A DNA stretch of 64,000 bases, taken from SHZU01 sp050184075 (GTDB lineage Bacteria > Gemmatimonadota > Gemmatimonadetes > Gemmatimonadales > GWC2-71-9). The notes beneath the pieces were generated by a model. That model was not told the origin of the DNA, made no database searches, and saw only the letters and a program-made list of their open reading frames with translations. Below, piece after piece: positions 1 to 8,049 of this stretch. The position numbers were made by a program, and so were the translations under genes. Within the stretch, counting starts at the first letter, position 1. Every line of letters begins with the position of its first letter. The stretch lies in assembly GCA_050184075.1 (NCBI GenBank), contig JBFXAS010000003.1, positions 1 through 64,000 on the forward strand, written 5' to 3'.

Positions 1-1140
1 GCCGCGAACGGTCGCGCCGAGGCCATCCTCGGCCGCCTGCTGCCGGTGGACGGATCGCTGGTCGGCTGGGTCGTGTCCCAGGGAGAAGGCGTTTCGACGG
101 ACGACATGGACGCCGATTCCCGGAGCCACCCCGTCGACGCGCTGCCGGCCGACCTCCGGGTGGCGTTGCTCGTGCCCGTCGCCGCGCGGCACGCCACCAT
201 CGGCGCCCTCGCCGCTTTCAGGCGGCGCGGGGCCGCCAGCTTCACCGACCTCGACCGCATGCTGCTCCGCGCACTCGCCGATCAGGCCGCCCTCGGCCTC
301 GACCGGGTCGCCCTGCTCGACGACGCCCACCGGAAGGAGCTCATCGTCCTGGAGAGCAACCGCGAGCTGGTCGAGGCGACTCGGCTCAAGGGACAGTTCC
401 TCGCCCACATGTCCCACGAGCTCCGCACCCCGCTCAACGCGATCATCGGATTCTCGGAGCTGATGGCCGGCGAGTCGCTCGAGCCGGCGGAGCGGCAGGA
501 CTATCTGGAGTCGATCGCCCGGAACGGCCGCCACCTGCTCGGCCTGATCAACGGCGTCCTCGACTTCTCCCAGCTCGACGCGGGTCGGATGACGGCCCGG
601 CTCGAAACCATCGACCTCCGCCGGGTGATCGAGGACGCGGTGGCCGACACGGCCAGCCTCCGCTCGGTCAAGCGCCAGCGCGCCGAGGTCGAGGTCGGCG
701 CCGAGCCGCTCGAGGTCGTCGTCGACCCCGAGAAGGTCCGCCAGGTGCTCTTCAACCTGCTCTCCAACGCCTCGAAGTTCACCGGCCTGGGCGGGGTCAT
801 CACCGTCTCGGCGGTCGCCACCCTTGTGCCGCTCCCGATCCCGGCCGAGCGCGCCGGCGATGTCGTTCGGTTGGAGACCCGGCCCGCGGTCTGGGTGGCG
901 GTGCGCGACACCGGCATCGGCATCGCCCGCGAGCACCTCGACCGGCTCTTTCAGCCGTTCAGTCAGCTGGACGCGTCGAGCAGCCGCCGGGAGCAGGGCA
1001 CCGGCCTGGGATTGTCACTGGCGAAGCAGCTGGTGGAGCTGCACGGCGGAACGGTCGGGGTGGAGTCGGTGCCGGGGCAGGGCAGCACCTTCTGGTTCAT
1101 TCTCCCCGTGTCGGGGCCGGTGCGCTCGCCGAAGACCTGA
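1..1140 (+). CDS. GAF-domain sensor histidine kinase, 5' end cut by the window edge
   Basis: Two-component sensor kinase: senses a signal through GAF and autophosphorylates on His before passing phosphate to a response regulator (family knowledge). The frame is open from base 1, so the GTG at 46 is probably internal. The visible part begins in the second half of a GAF domain (about residues 1-105), then a short coiled linker, a HisKA H-box (HMSHELRTPL, His at about visible residue 139), N-box (NLLSNASKF), G1 (DTGIGI) and G2 (GTGLGLSLAKQL) of an HATPase_c domain. No membrane segment and no receiver domain are visible. The 3' end overlaps the convergent GAF gene by 44 bp. The signal and the cognate regulator are unknown. 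Confidence 0.93.
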   Translation, partial: AANGRAEAILGRLLPVDGSLVGWVVSQGEGVSTDDMDADSRSHPVDALPADLRVALLVPVAARHATIGALAAFRRRGAASFTDLDRMLLRALADQAALGLDRVALLDDAHRKELIVLESNRELVEATRLKGQFLAHMSHELRTPLNAIIGFSELMAGESLEPAERQDYLESIARNGRHLLGLINGVLDFSQLDAGRMTARLETIDLRRVIEDAVADTASLRSVKRQRAEVEVGAEPLEVVVDPEKVRQVLFNLLSNASKFTGLGGVITVSAVATLVPLPIPAERAGDVVRLETRPAVWVAVRDTGIGIAREHLDRLFQPFSQLDASSSRREQGTGLGLSLAKQLVELHGGTVGVESVPGQGSTFWFILPVSGPVRSPKT

Positions 1141-2623
1141 CGGCCGCCACCGCCGAGCGGCGGACCAGCTCGAGGTGCGGGGCCAGCACCGCCGCGAAGG
1201 GCAGCACCGCGGCCGCCGTGTCGCGCGCGGCCGGAAACGACGCCGCCTCCAGCAGCAGCAGCCCGATCCGCCGCTCGGCCACCTTGAGCGCCACCGCCAG
1301 GGTCGCGCCGCCCTCGCTCGGGTAGAGCAGCCAGTCGCGCTCTCCGTCCAGGACCTCCCGCGCCGGATCCTCGGCCACGGGCGCGCGCTCCAGCTCGGCG
1401 AGCGGACGGATGCCTTCCGGCAGCAGGGTCACCAGCTCGCCCTCCGACCAGCGCAGCCGATAGCGAACCCGGTCGTGCGGGACGATCTCGCCCAGCTCGG
1501 TCGCGAAGCGATGGAGCGCCTCGCCCAGGTGCGCGGTCGCGGCGAGCGCCTCGGCCGCGCGGATCACCGGCAGCGACGGCGACTGCAGCACCTCCAGCTG
1601 GCCCCGGAGCGTCTGGACCTCCGCCTCCAGCCGGATCGCCGCCACCCGCGGGCTCACCAGCCGCGCCACCCGCGCCGCCAGCTCTTCGTCCACCGGACGA
1701 TAGACGTCGTCGCCCGCGTGGCCGAAGACCAGAAGCCCGAGCCGCTCGTCGCCCAGCGTGAGCCGAGCGGCGAGCAGCGAGTGGATCTTCGGCGCGCCGG
1801 CGGTCGCGGTCGGCCAGGCCGGCGCGGAGGCGAGCCCGTTGGGCGCGCCGACCGAAACCGTGCCCTCGCTGCCTAACGACGTCTCCAGCGCCCGCGCCAG
1901 CTCCCCCCAACCCGGCACCGGGCTCCCCCAGCGGCGCCGGGCCATGGTCCCGCTCAGGGGAATCGCCGCGCTCCCCCCGTTCTGGAAGGCGAGCAGCTCG
2001 AGCCGGTCGTGCGGGAGGTGGCCGTGGAGCACGCCCGAGAGCCGCCGCACCAGCTCCGCCCCCGTCGGCGCCTCGGACACCGTCCGGAGCAGCGCCTCGG
2101 GCAGGTCCTCCTCGCTCGGCCGGCAGACGATCGCGCTCGGCTCCGCTTTGCCTCGGATCGCCCGGGACAACGGATCGAGCGTCGCGTGGAGCTGGGCGGC
2201 GAGCTGCTGGAGCTGGCGAACCTGGGTCGGTCCGTAGGCGCCCGGGTCGAAGGTCCCCACCAGCGCGAGCCCGACGTCCCGCTCCACCCCGTGAATCGGA
2301 ACGGCCACCGTCGAGGCGTAGGACGCCCGGCGGAGCGTCTCCTCCAGCTCGAACAGCTCGTCCTGGGAGAGGAAGGGCTCGGGCGTGGGAACGGCGAGGT
2401 GGTCTTCGGCCAGGGCCTCGGGGCCCAACAGCACCGGCGCGCCGTGCTCGGGAAAGACCCAGAGGCCGAAGAGCTGGTGGGGGATCACGCTCCCGATCAG
2501 GCTCGACACGGCCAGATGCCAGGTCGAGATCGCCACCGGGTCGGCCCCACCAGGAGACGCCGGCAGCCGGGGAACCAGAAGGTCCCCCGGATGAGCCGGG
2601 GCGGAGGGGGCGAGCGGAGCCAT
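1097..2623 (-). CDS. Three-GAF-domain protein without an output domain
   Basis: A 508-residue soluble protein. Three repeats end in the strand pattern typical of GAF folds (GVERDVGLALVG near 120, GDERLGLLVFG near 305, AERRIGLLLLE near 460), so I read it as three GAF-like domains of about 150 residues each. There is no HisKA, HATPase, GGDEF, HTH or receiver signature; the C-terminus is a short Ala/Ser/Pro tail. It faces the GAF-kinase and overlaps it at the 3' ends, so it may be a sensory adaptor of that system (inference). The ATG at 2623 is preceded by GGAG about 10 bases upstream. Ligand unknown. Confidence 0.72.
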   Translation of the reverse strand: MAPLAPSAPAHPGDLLVPRLPASPGGADPVAISTWHLAVSSLIGSVIPHQLFGLWVFPEHGAPVLLGPEALAEDHLAVPTPEPFLSQDELFELEETLRRASYASTVAVPIHGVERDVGLALVGTFDPGAYGPTQVRQLQQLAAQLHATLDPLSRAIRGKAEPSAIVCRPSEEDLPEALLRTVSEAPTGAELVRRLSGVLHGHLPHDRLELLAFQNGGSAAIPLSGTMARRRWGSPVPGWGELARALETSLGSEGTVSVGAPNGLASAPAWPTATAGAPKIHSLLAARLTLGDERLGLLVFGHAGDDVYRPVDEELAARVARLVSPRVAAIRLEAEVQTLRGQLEVLQSPSLPVIRAAEALAATAHLGEALHRFATELGEIVPHDRVRYRLRWSEGELVTLLPEGIRPLAELERAPVAEDPAREVLDGERDWLLYPSEGGATLAVALKVAERRIGLLLLEAASFPAARDTAAAVLPFAAVLAPHLELVRRSAVAAVRSSASAPAPTRGE

Positions 2624-2936
2624 GGCGACAGTCTCCGGAGCAGAAGCTATGCCCTCCGGGGCGGGTCCCGCTATCTCGTTGTCTTATAGGGGCTTATAGT
2701 GCCGCGCCGAAGCCACAGGTGGGCAGTGTTCCGCACGGTCTCTGTCAGACTCGGTCCACGCCCTCCGGACCTCCGGATCTCGCTGAGGATGCCGTGCCCG
2801 GTGCAGGGGATCGGGCCGATCCACCACCCACGAGCCGCGTGACGTCGAGGCCGGCGAGCACACCCTCGATCTCCCGCACCCCTCGCCTCTGGGACCCCGG
2901 GGTCGAGCGGGGTGCCCACCGACTTCGTTTCGGATG
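2624..2936. other. Intergenic stretch, 313 bp
   Basis: Lies upstream of the three-GAF gene and downstream of the MFS gene, both on the minus strand. It holds the tandem CTATAAG boxes. A minus-strand ORF of 89 codons (2671-2940) starts in an ATGA overlap with the MFS stop, but its product is Arg/Gly-rich, lacks a Shine-Dalgarno sequence and reads through the promoter boxes, so it is not called. No hairpin with a T-tract was seen. Confidence 0.5.
2683..2699 (-). promoter_or_regulatory. Tandem CTATAAG boxes, probable promoter of the three-GAF gene
   Basis: Read on the minus strand, CTATAAG occurs twice in direct repeat exactly 10 bases apart, 60-75 bases upstream of the ATG at 2623. TATAAG is a good -10 hexamer, but no convincing -35 is found 16-18 bases upstream of either copy. 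One-helical-turn spacing could also suit a side-by-side protein site. Confidence 0.4.
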
Positions 2937-4475
2937 TCATGGCCGGGCGGCCGGCAAGCTGCCGGCGGGCGCCTGTTCGGCGCGAGCGATGTCGCGCACC
3001 ACGGTCCGGGCGGCGAGCAGGGTGATCAGACCGCCGACCAGGGCCGCGGCGGGGAGCAGGTAGATCGCGCGCGCCAGCCCGAACCGGTCGGAGAGACTGC
3101 CGACCAGGGGGAACGCGATCGAGTCGCCCGCCACGTGGATGAAGAGCAGATAGGCGCCCATCACCGTGGTGCCGATTCGGGCCGGCACCACGTCGAACAC
3201 GGTGGCGGTGAGGGGTCCGTTGTAGAGCGTGAGGAAGAAGAAGCCGGCGTAGAAGAGGGGCATGAAGACCGCCGGGTCCCTCGTGCCGAGGAGCCAGAAC
3301 GCGATCGGGACCCCGATGACGAAACCCGCCGCGCTCACCAGCACCCGGGCCTCGGGAATCCGCTTGCGGATCAGGTCGGCGATCCAGCCGCCGGCGAGCG
3401 TGCCGGCGGTGCCGGCCACCAGACCGGCCACGCCGAGCAAACGGGTGGCCTCGGCGGTGCTCAAGGCGAGCGTGCGGGTGATGAAGACCGGCGCCCACGC
3501 CACCAGCCCGTTCATCCCGAACGAGATCAGCGCGCCCCCGACGAAAGCGTAGACCAGGGTCGGGGTTCGGAGCACCAGGGCGAAGGCGCGCTCCAGGTCG
3601 GCCACCGCGGCGTCGACCATCTCGTCGCCCGGGTCCGCGGGGACGTCGCCTTCGAGCCGGCTCGAGCGCTTCCGCCAGAGCCGGATGTTCCAGACCAGGC
3701 CGAGGCCGACGATGGCGCTGAACGCGGCGCCGTCGGTGTGGGAGTCGGCGCCCATGAATCGGTCCAGCAGAAAGGCGGCGACGCTGCCGAGCCCCACGCT
3801 GAGGAGCAAGGGCGCCGACACCTTGGCCAGCGAGCCCACGCCAACGCCCAAGTCGCGGAGCTCGCGCCAGAGCATGTTGAGGGGTCGTGGCCGGGCCGGG
3901 TCCTCCAAGCGCAGCACCAGCGCGGCGAGCCCGAATCCCGGAATCGCGAGCGCGAGGAAGGTCACCCTCCAGCCATAGAACGGCTCGAGCTGGCCCGCCA
4001 CCATGATGCCGAGCACCCCGCCGACCGCCAGGCCCGCCATGAACACGCCCATCGCGAAGGCCCGGGCCTTTCCCGGGAAGTAGTCCGCCACCAGCGACGC
4101 CGAGGCCGCGGCCGCCGCCGCGCCGCCGAAGCCGACCAAGGCCCGCGCCGCGAACATCGACCCGAAGCCGAGCGCCAGGCCGGAGAGCGCGGTCCCGACG
4201 CTCCAGGCCACGATCCCGCCCGCGATCACGGCGCGCCGGGAGCGGAGGTCGCCCAGGAGGCCGAGCGGCAGGGCGGCGAGCGAGAAGACCAGGACGTAGG
4301 CGGTGCCGAGCCAGCCGAGCTCGGCGTCGGTCAGGCCGAGATCGCGCTTGATCGGCTCGAACACCGCGAAGATCGCGTTGCGCTCGAGATAATTGAGGAG
4401 ATTCGTCGCCGTCAGGATGGCGAGCGCGTAGGCCGCGCCGGGCGGCCGGGTCCTCGGCTTGGGCTCCTCGGTCAC
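2937..4475 (-). CDS. MFS transporter, Spinster-like
   Basis: Major facilitator superfamily secondary carrier, 512 residues, inner membrane. The first helix follows an 18-residue cytoplasmic lead. The segment NLLNYLERNAIFAVFEPIKR and the loop GDLRSRR between helices 2 and 3 fit the Spinster/hexuronate-type branch. A roughly 40-residue charged loop (about 300-340) separates the two six-helix halves. The GTG start at 4475 overlaps the TGA of the deoxyhypusine synthase homologue as GTGA, implying translational coupling; the longer upstream reading is Arg-rich and antisense-like. Substrate cannot be deduced; as the last gene of the LOG/DHS cassette it could export that pathway's product (inference). 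Confidence 0.88.
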   Translation of the reverse strand: MTEEPKPRTRPPGAAYALAILTATNLLNYLERNAIFAVFEPIKRDLGLTDAELGWLGTAYVLVFSLAALPLGLLGDLRSRRAVIAGGIVAWSVGTALSGLALGFGSMFAARALVGFGGAAAAAASASLVADYFPGKARAFAMGVFMAGLAVGGVLGIMVAGQLEPFYGWRVTFLALAIPGFGLAALVLRLEDPARPRPLNMLWRELRDLGVGVGSLAKVSAPLLLSVGLGSVAAFLLDRFMGADSHTDGAAFSAIVGLGLVWNIRLWRKRSSRLEGDVPADPGDEMVDAAVADLERAFALVLRTPTLVYAFVGGALISFGMNGLVAWAPVFITRTLALSTAEATRLLGVAGLVAGTAGTLAGGWIADLIRKRIPEARVLVSAAGFVIGVPIAFWLLGTRDPAVFMPLFYAGFFFLTLYNGPLTATVFDVVPARIGTTVMGAYLLFIHVAGDSIAFPLVGSLSDRFGLARAIYLLPAAALVGGLITLLAARTVVRDIARAEQAPAGSLPAARP

Positions 4476-5617
4476 GTGCCGCCGACGGACTTCGCTTCTT
4501 GCGCCCGGTTGTCCCGGAACTCGCGAGCCGCCCGGTACTCCATCACCAGCCGGTGCATCATCGCCTCCCGCCGCTCGTAGAGCCGCTTGGGCGGGCGCCG
4601 CTCCCGGCGGGCCAGCGCATGCGCGGTGAGCAGCGGCAGCCCGATCGTGGTGTCGGTGTAGCAGACCACCGTGCCGGGCAGCATGTCGGGATCGATCTTG
4701 CCCCAACTCACCGCCTCGCCGGGCGTCGCGCCCGAGAGCCCGCCCGTGTCGGGTCGGGCGTCGGTCAGCTGGAGGAAGTAGTCGTGCCCCCGCTCGTCGA
4801 TCCCGAGCACCTCCTGGATCTGCGGCTCGGTCTGGAGGATGAAGTTCTTGGGGCTCCCGCCCCCCACGATCAGCGCCGCGCTCTTCCCGCCGCTCCGCTT
4901 GGCGTCGAGCACGATCGCGGTGGTCTCGTTCACGTCGGCGCTCACGTTGAAGCGGAGCGCGTTCCCGTTGAGCGAGAGCTCGGCCACGTTCATCCCGATC
5001 GAGCTGTCGCCGGGGGAGCTGGTGTAGATCGGCACCGCCAGCTCGTGCGCCACGCTCAGGAGCGAGCGGCCCGTGATCCCGAGCGCCTCTTCGCGCTGCC
5101 GGAGGTACCCGCCCAGCAGATAGTGATACTCCGCGCTGCTCATCGGCCGCTGGAACTCCGGCAGCTGCGACACCTCCCGAATGAAGAGGTCGGTGGCCAG
5201 CAGCACCGAGTAATCGAAGAACACGTCGTAGATCCGGACCACCCCCTTGTCCCGAAGCTCGACGTCGTTGGCGAACGGACTGCCCTGATGGAGCGAGAGC
5301 CCCAGGGCGAAATGGGCGTCGTGATAGAGATTGGCCCCCGTCGAGACGATCCAGTCGACGAAGCCGGCCTCGAGCAGCGGGATGATGGTGCTCATCCCGA
5401 GCCCGGCCGGGGTCATCGCGCCGGTCAGGCTCATGCCCACCGTCACCTCCGGCTCGAGCATCCGCCCGGAGAAGAGCTGGCAGGCCTCTCGCAGCCGCCC
5501 GGCGTTGTAAGCCAGGAAGGCGTTGTCGATCAGATCGGCGGCGCTCTCCTGGCCGCTGATCGGATTCGGGCGGATGCGCTTGCCGCTGAGATGGGATCTC
5601 GAGGGCGTGGCGGCCAT
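4472..5617 (-). CDS. Deoxyhypusine synthase family protein
   Basis: NAD-dependent aminobutyl-transferase fold of the deoxyhypusine/homospermidine synthase family, 381 residues. Visible hallmarks are TGAMTPAGLG near 65, STGANLYHDAHFALG near 92-106, GGGSPKN with the catalytic-type Lys at 257, and the C-terminal SGATPGEAVSWGKI that matches the eukaryotic GARPDEAVSWGKI block. Bacteria have no eIF5A, so the acceptor is probably a small amine, as in homospermidine-type enzymes (inference). The ATG has AGAGAGG upstream. It sits 86 bases after the LOG-family gene and overlaps the MFS gene by four bases, so the three probably form one operon. Not called speY or hss because the reaction cannot be read from sequence. 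Confidence 0.9.
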   Translation of the reverse strand: MAATPSRSHLSGKRIRPNPISGQESAADLIDNAFLAYNAGRLREACQLFSGRMLEPEVTVGMSLTGAMTPAGLGMSTIIPLLEAGFVDWIVSTGANLYHDAHFALGLSLHQGSPFANDVELRDKGVVRIYDVFFDYSVLLATDLFIREVSQLPEFQRPMSSAEYHYLLGGYLRQREEALGITGRSLLSVAHELAVPIYTSSPGDSSIGMNVAELSLNGNALRFNVSADVNETTAIVLDAKRSGGKSAALIVGGGSPKNFILQTEPQIQEVLGIDERGHDYFLQLTDARPDTGGLSGATPGEAVSWGKIDPDMLPGTVVCYTDTTIGLPLLTAHALARRERRPPKRLYERREAMMHRLVMEYRAAREFRDNRAQEAKSVGGT

Positions 5618-5703
5618 CGAACGACCTCTCTGGCTCGAGTGGGAGTCGATCGGCCGGGAGAGCGCCCGGCCGCGCGGGCGGGGAAGTTAGCCCGCCGCTC
5701 GCG

Positions 5704-6435
5704 TTAGGCGGAACTCGGCTTTCGTCGCCCGACGATCGCCTCGACCACCGCCTCCGGCGTGTCCACCACCTGGAACATCTCGAGGTCCGCCTGGTCGATC
5801 TTGCCTTCGGCCAGCACCGTCTCCCGGAGCCAGCCCACCAGCGGGCGCCAGAAGGCCCGGCCCACCAGCACGATCGGGATCGGCGGCATCTTCCCCGTCT
5901 GGACCAGGGTCAGGAACTCGAACAGCTCGTCCAGGGTCCCGTAGCCGCCCGGAAACGCCACCAGCGCCCGGGAGTACTTGGCCAGCATGGTCTTCCGCAC
6001 GAAGAAGAAGCGGAAAAACATCTTCCGCCGGACGTAGCGGTTGGTGTCCTGCTCGTGGGGCAGCTCGATGTTGGCGCCGATCGAGAGCCCGTTGCCCTCG
6101 ACCGCCCCTTTGTTGCCCGCCTCCATCACTCCAGGACCGCCTCCGGTGATCACCGGGAACCCGGCTTGGGCCAGGCGACGACAGGTCTCCACCGCGGTCT
6201 GATAGAAGGGGTCGGCCTCCGAGGTCCGGGCCGAGCCGATCACGGTCACCGCGTCCTGAACGTCGCCGAGGCGCTCGAAGCCCTCGACGAACTCGCCCAT
6301 GATCCGGAGCACCCGCCACGGATCGGTCTTCCGGAAGGCGTCGGGCCGCTCCGGCGGAACGGACTTGTCGAAGAGCAGCTCGTCGGCGGTCGGGCCCGCC
6401 GGCCCGGCGCTGTGGTGTATCCGTCGGTCGTCCAC
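5704..6435 (-). CDS. LOG family protein (TIGR00730-type nucleotide phosphoribohydrolase)
   Basis: 243 residues. Carries the paired family signatures GGGPGVMEAGNKGA (about 97-110) and PGGYGTLDE (about 160), the motif once annotated as lysine decarboxylase and now tied to cleavage of nucleoside 5'-monophosphates, notably cytokinin riboside monophosphates. The Arg/Lys pair (RRKMFFR...RKTML) between them fits phosphate binding. The GTG start at 6435 gives the full fold; upstream readings run into the divergent promoter. First gene of the minus-strand LOG/DHS/MFS cassette, and divergent from the NDH-2 operon across about 60 bases. The true nucleotide substrate is unknown. Confidence 0.88.
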   Translation of the reverse strand: MDDRRIHHSAGPAGPTADELLFDKSVPPERPDAFRKTDPWRVLRIMGEFVEGFERLGDVQDAVTVIGSARTSEADPFYQTAVETCRRLAQAGFPVITGGGPGVMEAGNKGAVEGNGLSIGANIELPHEQDTNRYVRRKMFFRFFFVRKTMLAKYSRALVAFPGGYGTLDELFEFLTLVQTGKMPPIPIVLVGRAFWRPLVGWLRETVLAEGKIDQADLEMFQVVDTPEAVVEAIVGRRKPSSA

Positions 6436-6496
6436 TCGTCGATCCGTTCGGTTCTTGGAAGGGGCGAATAATAAGCGGTGTCTCTAAGTTTCCCCG

Positions 6497-6772
6497 ATGC
6501 CGGAACAGCAAAGTCACGGATCCTGGGCCGGCCTCGCGGCTCGTCTCGCCGTCCGCGGCCTGGTGAACCCGCGGCTGGCCCTCGACCTCCTCAAGACGGG
6601 CTGGGCCTTTCGCCGGCGCCGCTGGTGGAGGGTGGCGCCGTTCCTCCCGCTCCCGGACCCGACCTATCTGCGCTGGCGGATGTACACCGCCTACGGCGAC
6701 GAGCGCGCCGTCCCGCCGCTCGAGGACGTGATCCGCTTCGCCCGCTGGCGCCGCCAGACGATGGGACTGTGA
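6497..6772 (+). CDS. Small conserved hypothetical protein
   Basis: 91 residues, basic and Trp/Arg-rich, with an amphipathic centre (GWAFRRRRWWRVAPFLPLPD) and a Pro/Tyr/Trp block PDPTYLRWRMYTAYGDE. The codon pattern is typical of real genes here, and its stop overlaps the NDH-2 GTG as GTGA, which argues strongly that it is translated and coupled. I do not recognise a characterised family. No catalytic motif, Cys or signal peptide is visible. The basic Trp-rich middle could sit at a membrane surface next to NDH-2 (inference). The Shine-Dalgarno sequence is weak; an AT-rich ATAATAA upstream could be the -10 box. Confidence 0.7.
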   Translation: MPEQQSHGSWAGLAARLAVRGLVNPRLALDLLKTGWAFRRRRWWRVAPFLPLPDPTYLRWRMYTAYGDERAVPPLEDVIRFARWRRQTMGL

Positions 6773-8049
6773 GCGCCCGCCCGAAGGTGGTCGTCCTGGG
6801 CGGCGGCTTCGCCGGCCTCCACGTGGCCAAGCGGCTCGCCAACGCCGCCGTGGACGTGCTGGTGATCGACCGCAACAACCACCACCTCTTTCAGCCCCTC
6901 CTCTATCAGATCGCCACGGCGGCCCTCTCGCCCGAGCAGATCGCCTCCCCGATCCGCTCGGTGCTCCGCCACGCGAAGAACGTGGAGGTCCTCCTCGCCG
7001 AGGCGACCGCGGTCGATCCGGCCGCCCGTACCGTCAAGCTCGCCGACGGCGCCGCCGTCCCCTACGACTACCTGGTGGTCGCCACCGGCGCCCGGCATTC
7101 CTATTTCGGACGGGATCAATGGGAGGAGCGCGCGCCGGGCTTGAAGAGCCTCGAGGACGCCTTCGAGATCCGGCGTCGGGTGCTGCTCGCCTTCGAGCGG
7201 GCCGAGCGCGAGAAGGACCCCGTCGTCCGGCAGCGGCACCTGACCTTCGTCGTGATCGGGGGTGGGCCCACCGGCGTGGAGCTGGCCGGGGCGCTCGCCG
7301 AGATCCGCCAGAAGGCGCTCGACCGCGACTTCCGCCGGATCGACCCCCGCGACGCGACCGTGATGCTGCTCGAGGGCGGCCCGAGGCTGCTGCCCTCCTA
7401 TCCTCCGGCGCTCAGCCAGAGAGCCAAGGACTCCCTCCGCGGACTCGGGGTCGACGTGCGCACCGAGACCATGGTCACCGACATCGCCGAGGGCTTCGTC
7501 ACCGCCGCCGATTGGCGGATCCCCGCCGATACCGTGATCTGGGCGGCGGGCAACGTCGCGAGCCCGCTGATCCGCTCGATCGGCGGACCGGTCGACCGCC
7601 AGGGCCGCGCCCTGGTCGAGGCCGACTGCTCGGTGGCCGGCCACCCCGAGATCTTCGTCCTCGGGGACGCGGCCTGCTACGCGCACCAGCCCGGCTTCGA
7701 GGCGCTGCCGGGCATCTGCCCGGCGGCGATGCAGATGGGCCGCTACGTCGGCGGGTTGATCCGGGCCGAGGCCGGTCGCAAGCCCGCGCCGATGCGGCCC
7801 CCTTTCCGATACCGGGACAAGGGTCAGCTCGCGGTGATCGGACGGGGGCGCGCCGTCGCCGATCTGGGGCGGATCCGGGCGGGCGGCTTCGTCGCGTGGC
7901 TGCTCTGGATCTTCGTCCACATCTTCTTCCTGATCGGCTTCCGCAACCGGGTGCTGGTGCTGATCGAGTGGGCCTGGTCGTACGTCACGCTCCGGCGCGG
8001 CGCGCGCCTGATCACCGGGTCCTGGCGCCCCGGCGGCGCGTCGACCTGA
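6769..8049 (+). CDS. ndh: Type II NADH dehydrogenase (NAD(P)/FAD-dependent oxidoreductase)
   Basis: Single-subunit, non-proton-pumping NADH:quinone oxidoreductase, 426 residues, acting at the cytoplasmic membrane face. Shows the FAD dinucleotide fold at the N-terminus (VVVLGGGFAGLHVAKRL), NNHHLFQPLLYQIAT typical of NDH-2, a second GxGxxG for NADH (VVIGGGPTGVELAG near 160), and the FAD-contacting EIFVLGDAA near 290. A C-terminal amphipathic/hydrophobic stretch (WLLWIFVHIFFLIGFRNR) is the usual membrane anchor. The GTG start overlaps the preceding small gene by four bases; longer N-terminal readings are that gene in another frame. The stop overlaps queG (TGATG). Confidence 0.93.
   Translation: MSARPKVVVLGGGFAGLHVAKRLANAAVDVLVIDRNNHHLFQPLLYQIATAALSPEQIASPIRSVLRHAKNVEVLLAEATAVDPAARTVKLADGAAVPYDYLVVATGARHSYFGRDQWEERAPGLKSLEDAFEIRRRVLLAFERAEREKDPVVRQRHLTFVVIGGGPTGVELAGALAEIRQKALDRDFRRIDPRDATVMLLEGGPRLLPSYPPALSQRAKDSLRGLGVDVRTETMVTDIAEGFVTAADWRIPADTVIWAAGNVASPLIRSIGGPVDRQGRALVEADCSVAGHPEIFVLGDAACYAHQPGFEALPGICPAAMQMGRYVGGLIRAEAGRKPAPMRPPFRYRDKGQLAVIGRGRAVADLGRIRAGGFVAWLLWIFVHIFFLIGFRNRVLVLIEWAWSYVTLRRGARLITGSWRPGGAST

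Noticed and set aside
2671..2940. Minus-strand ORF of 89 codons starting in an ATGA overlap with the MFS stop
   Set aside because: Arg/Gly-rich product, no ribosome-binding site, and it reads through promoter-like CTATAAG boxes.
2934..4580. 548-codon plus-strand ORF opposite the MFS gene
   Set aside because: His/Arg/Glu/Gly-rich shadow of a strong MFS gene; no domain.
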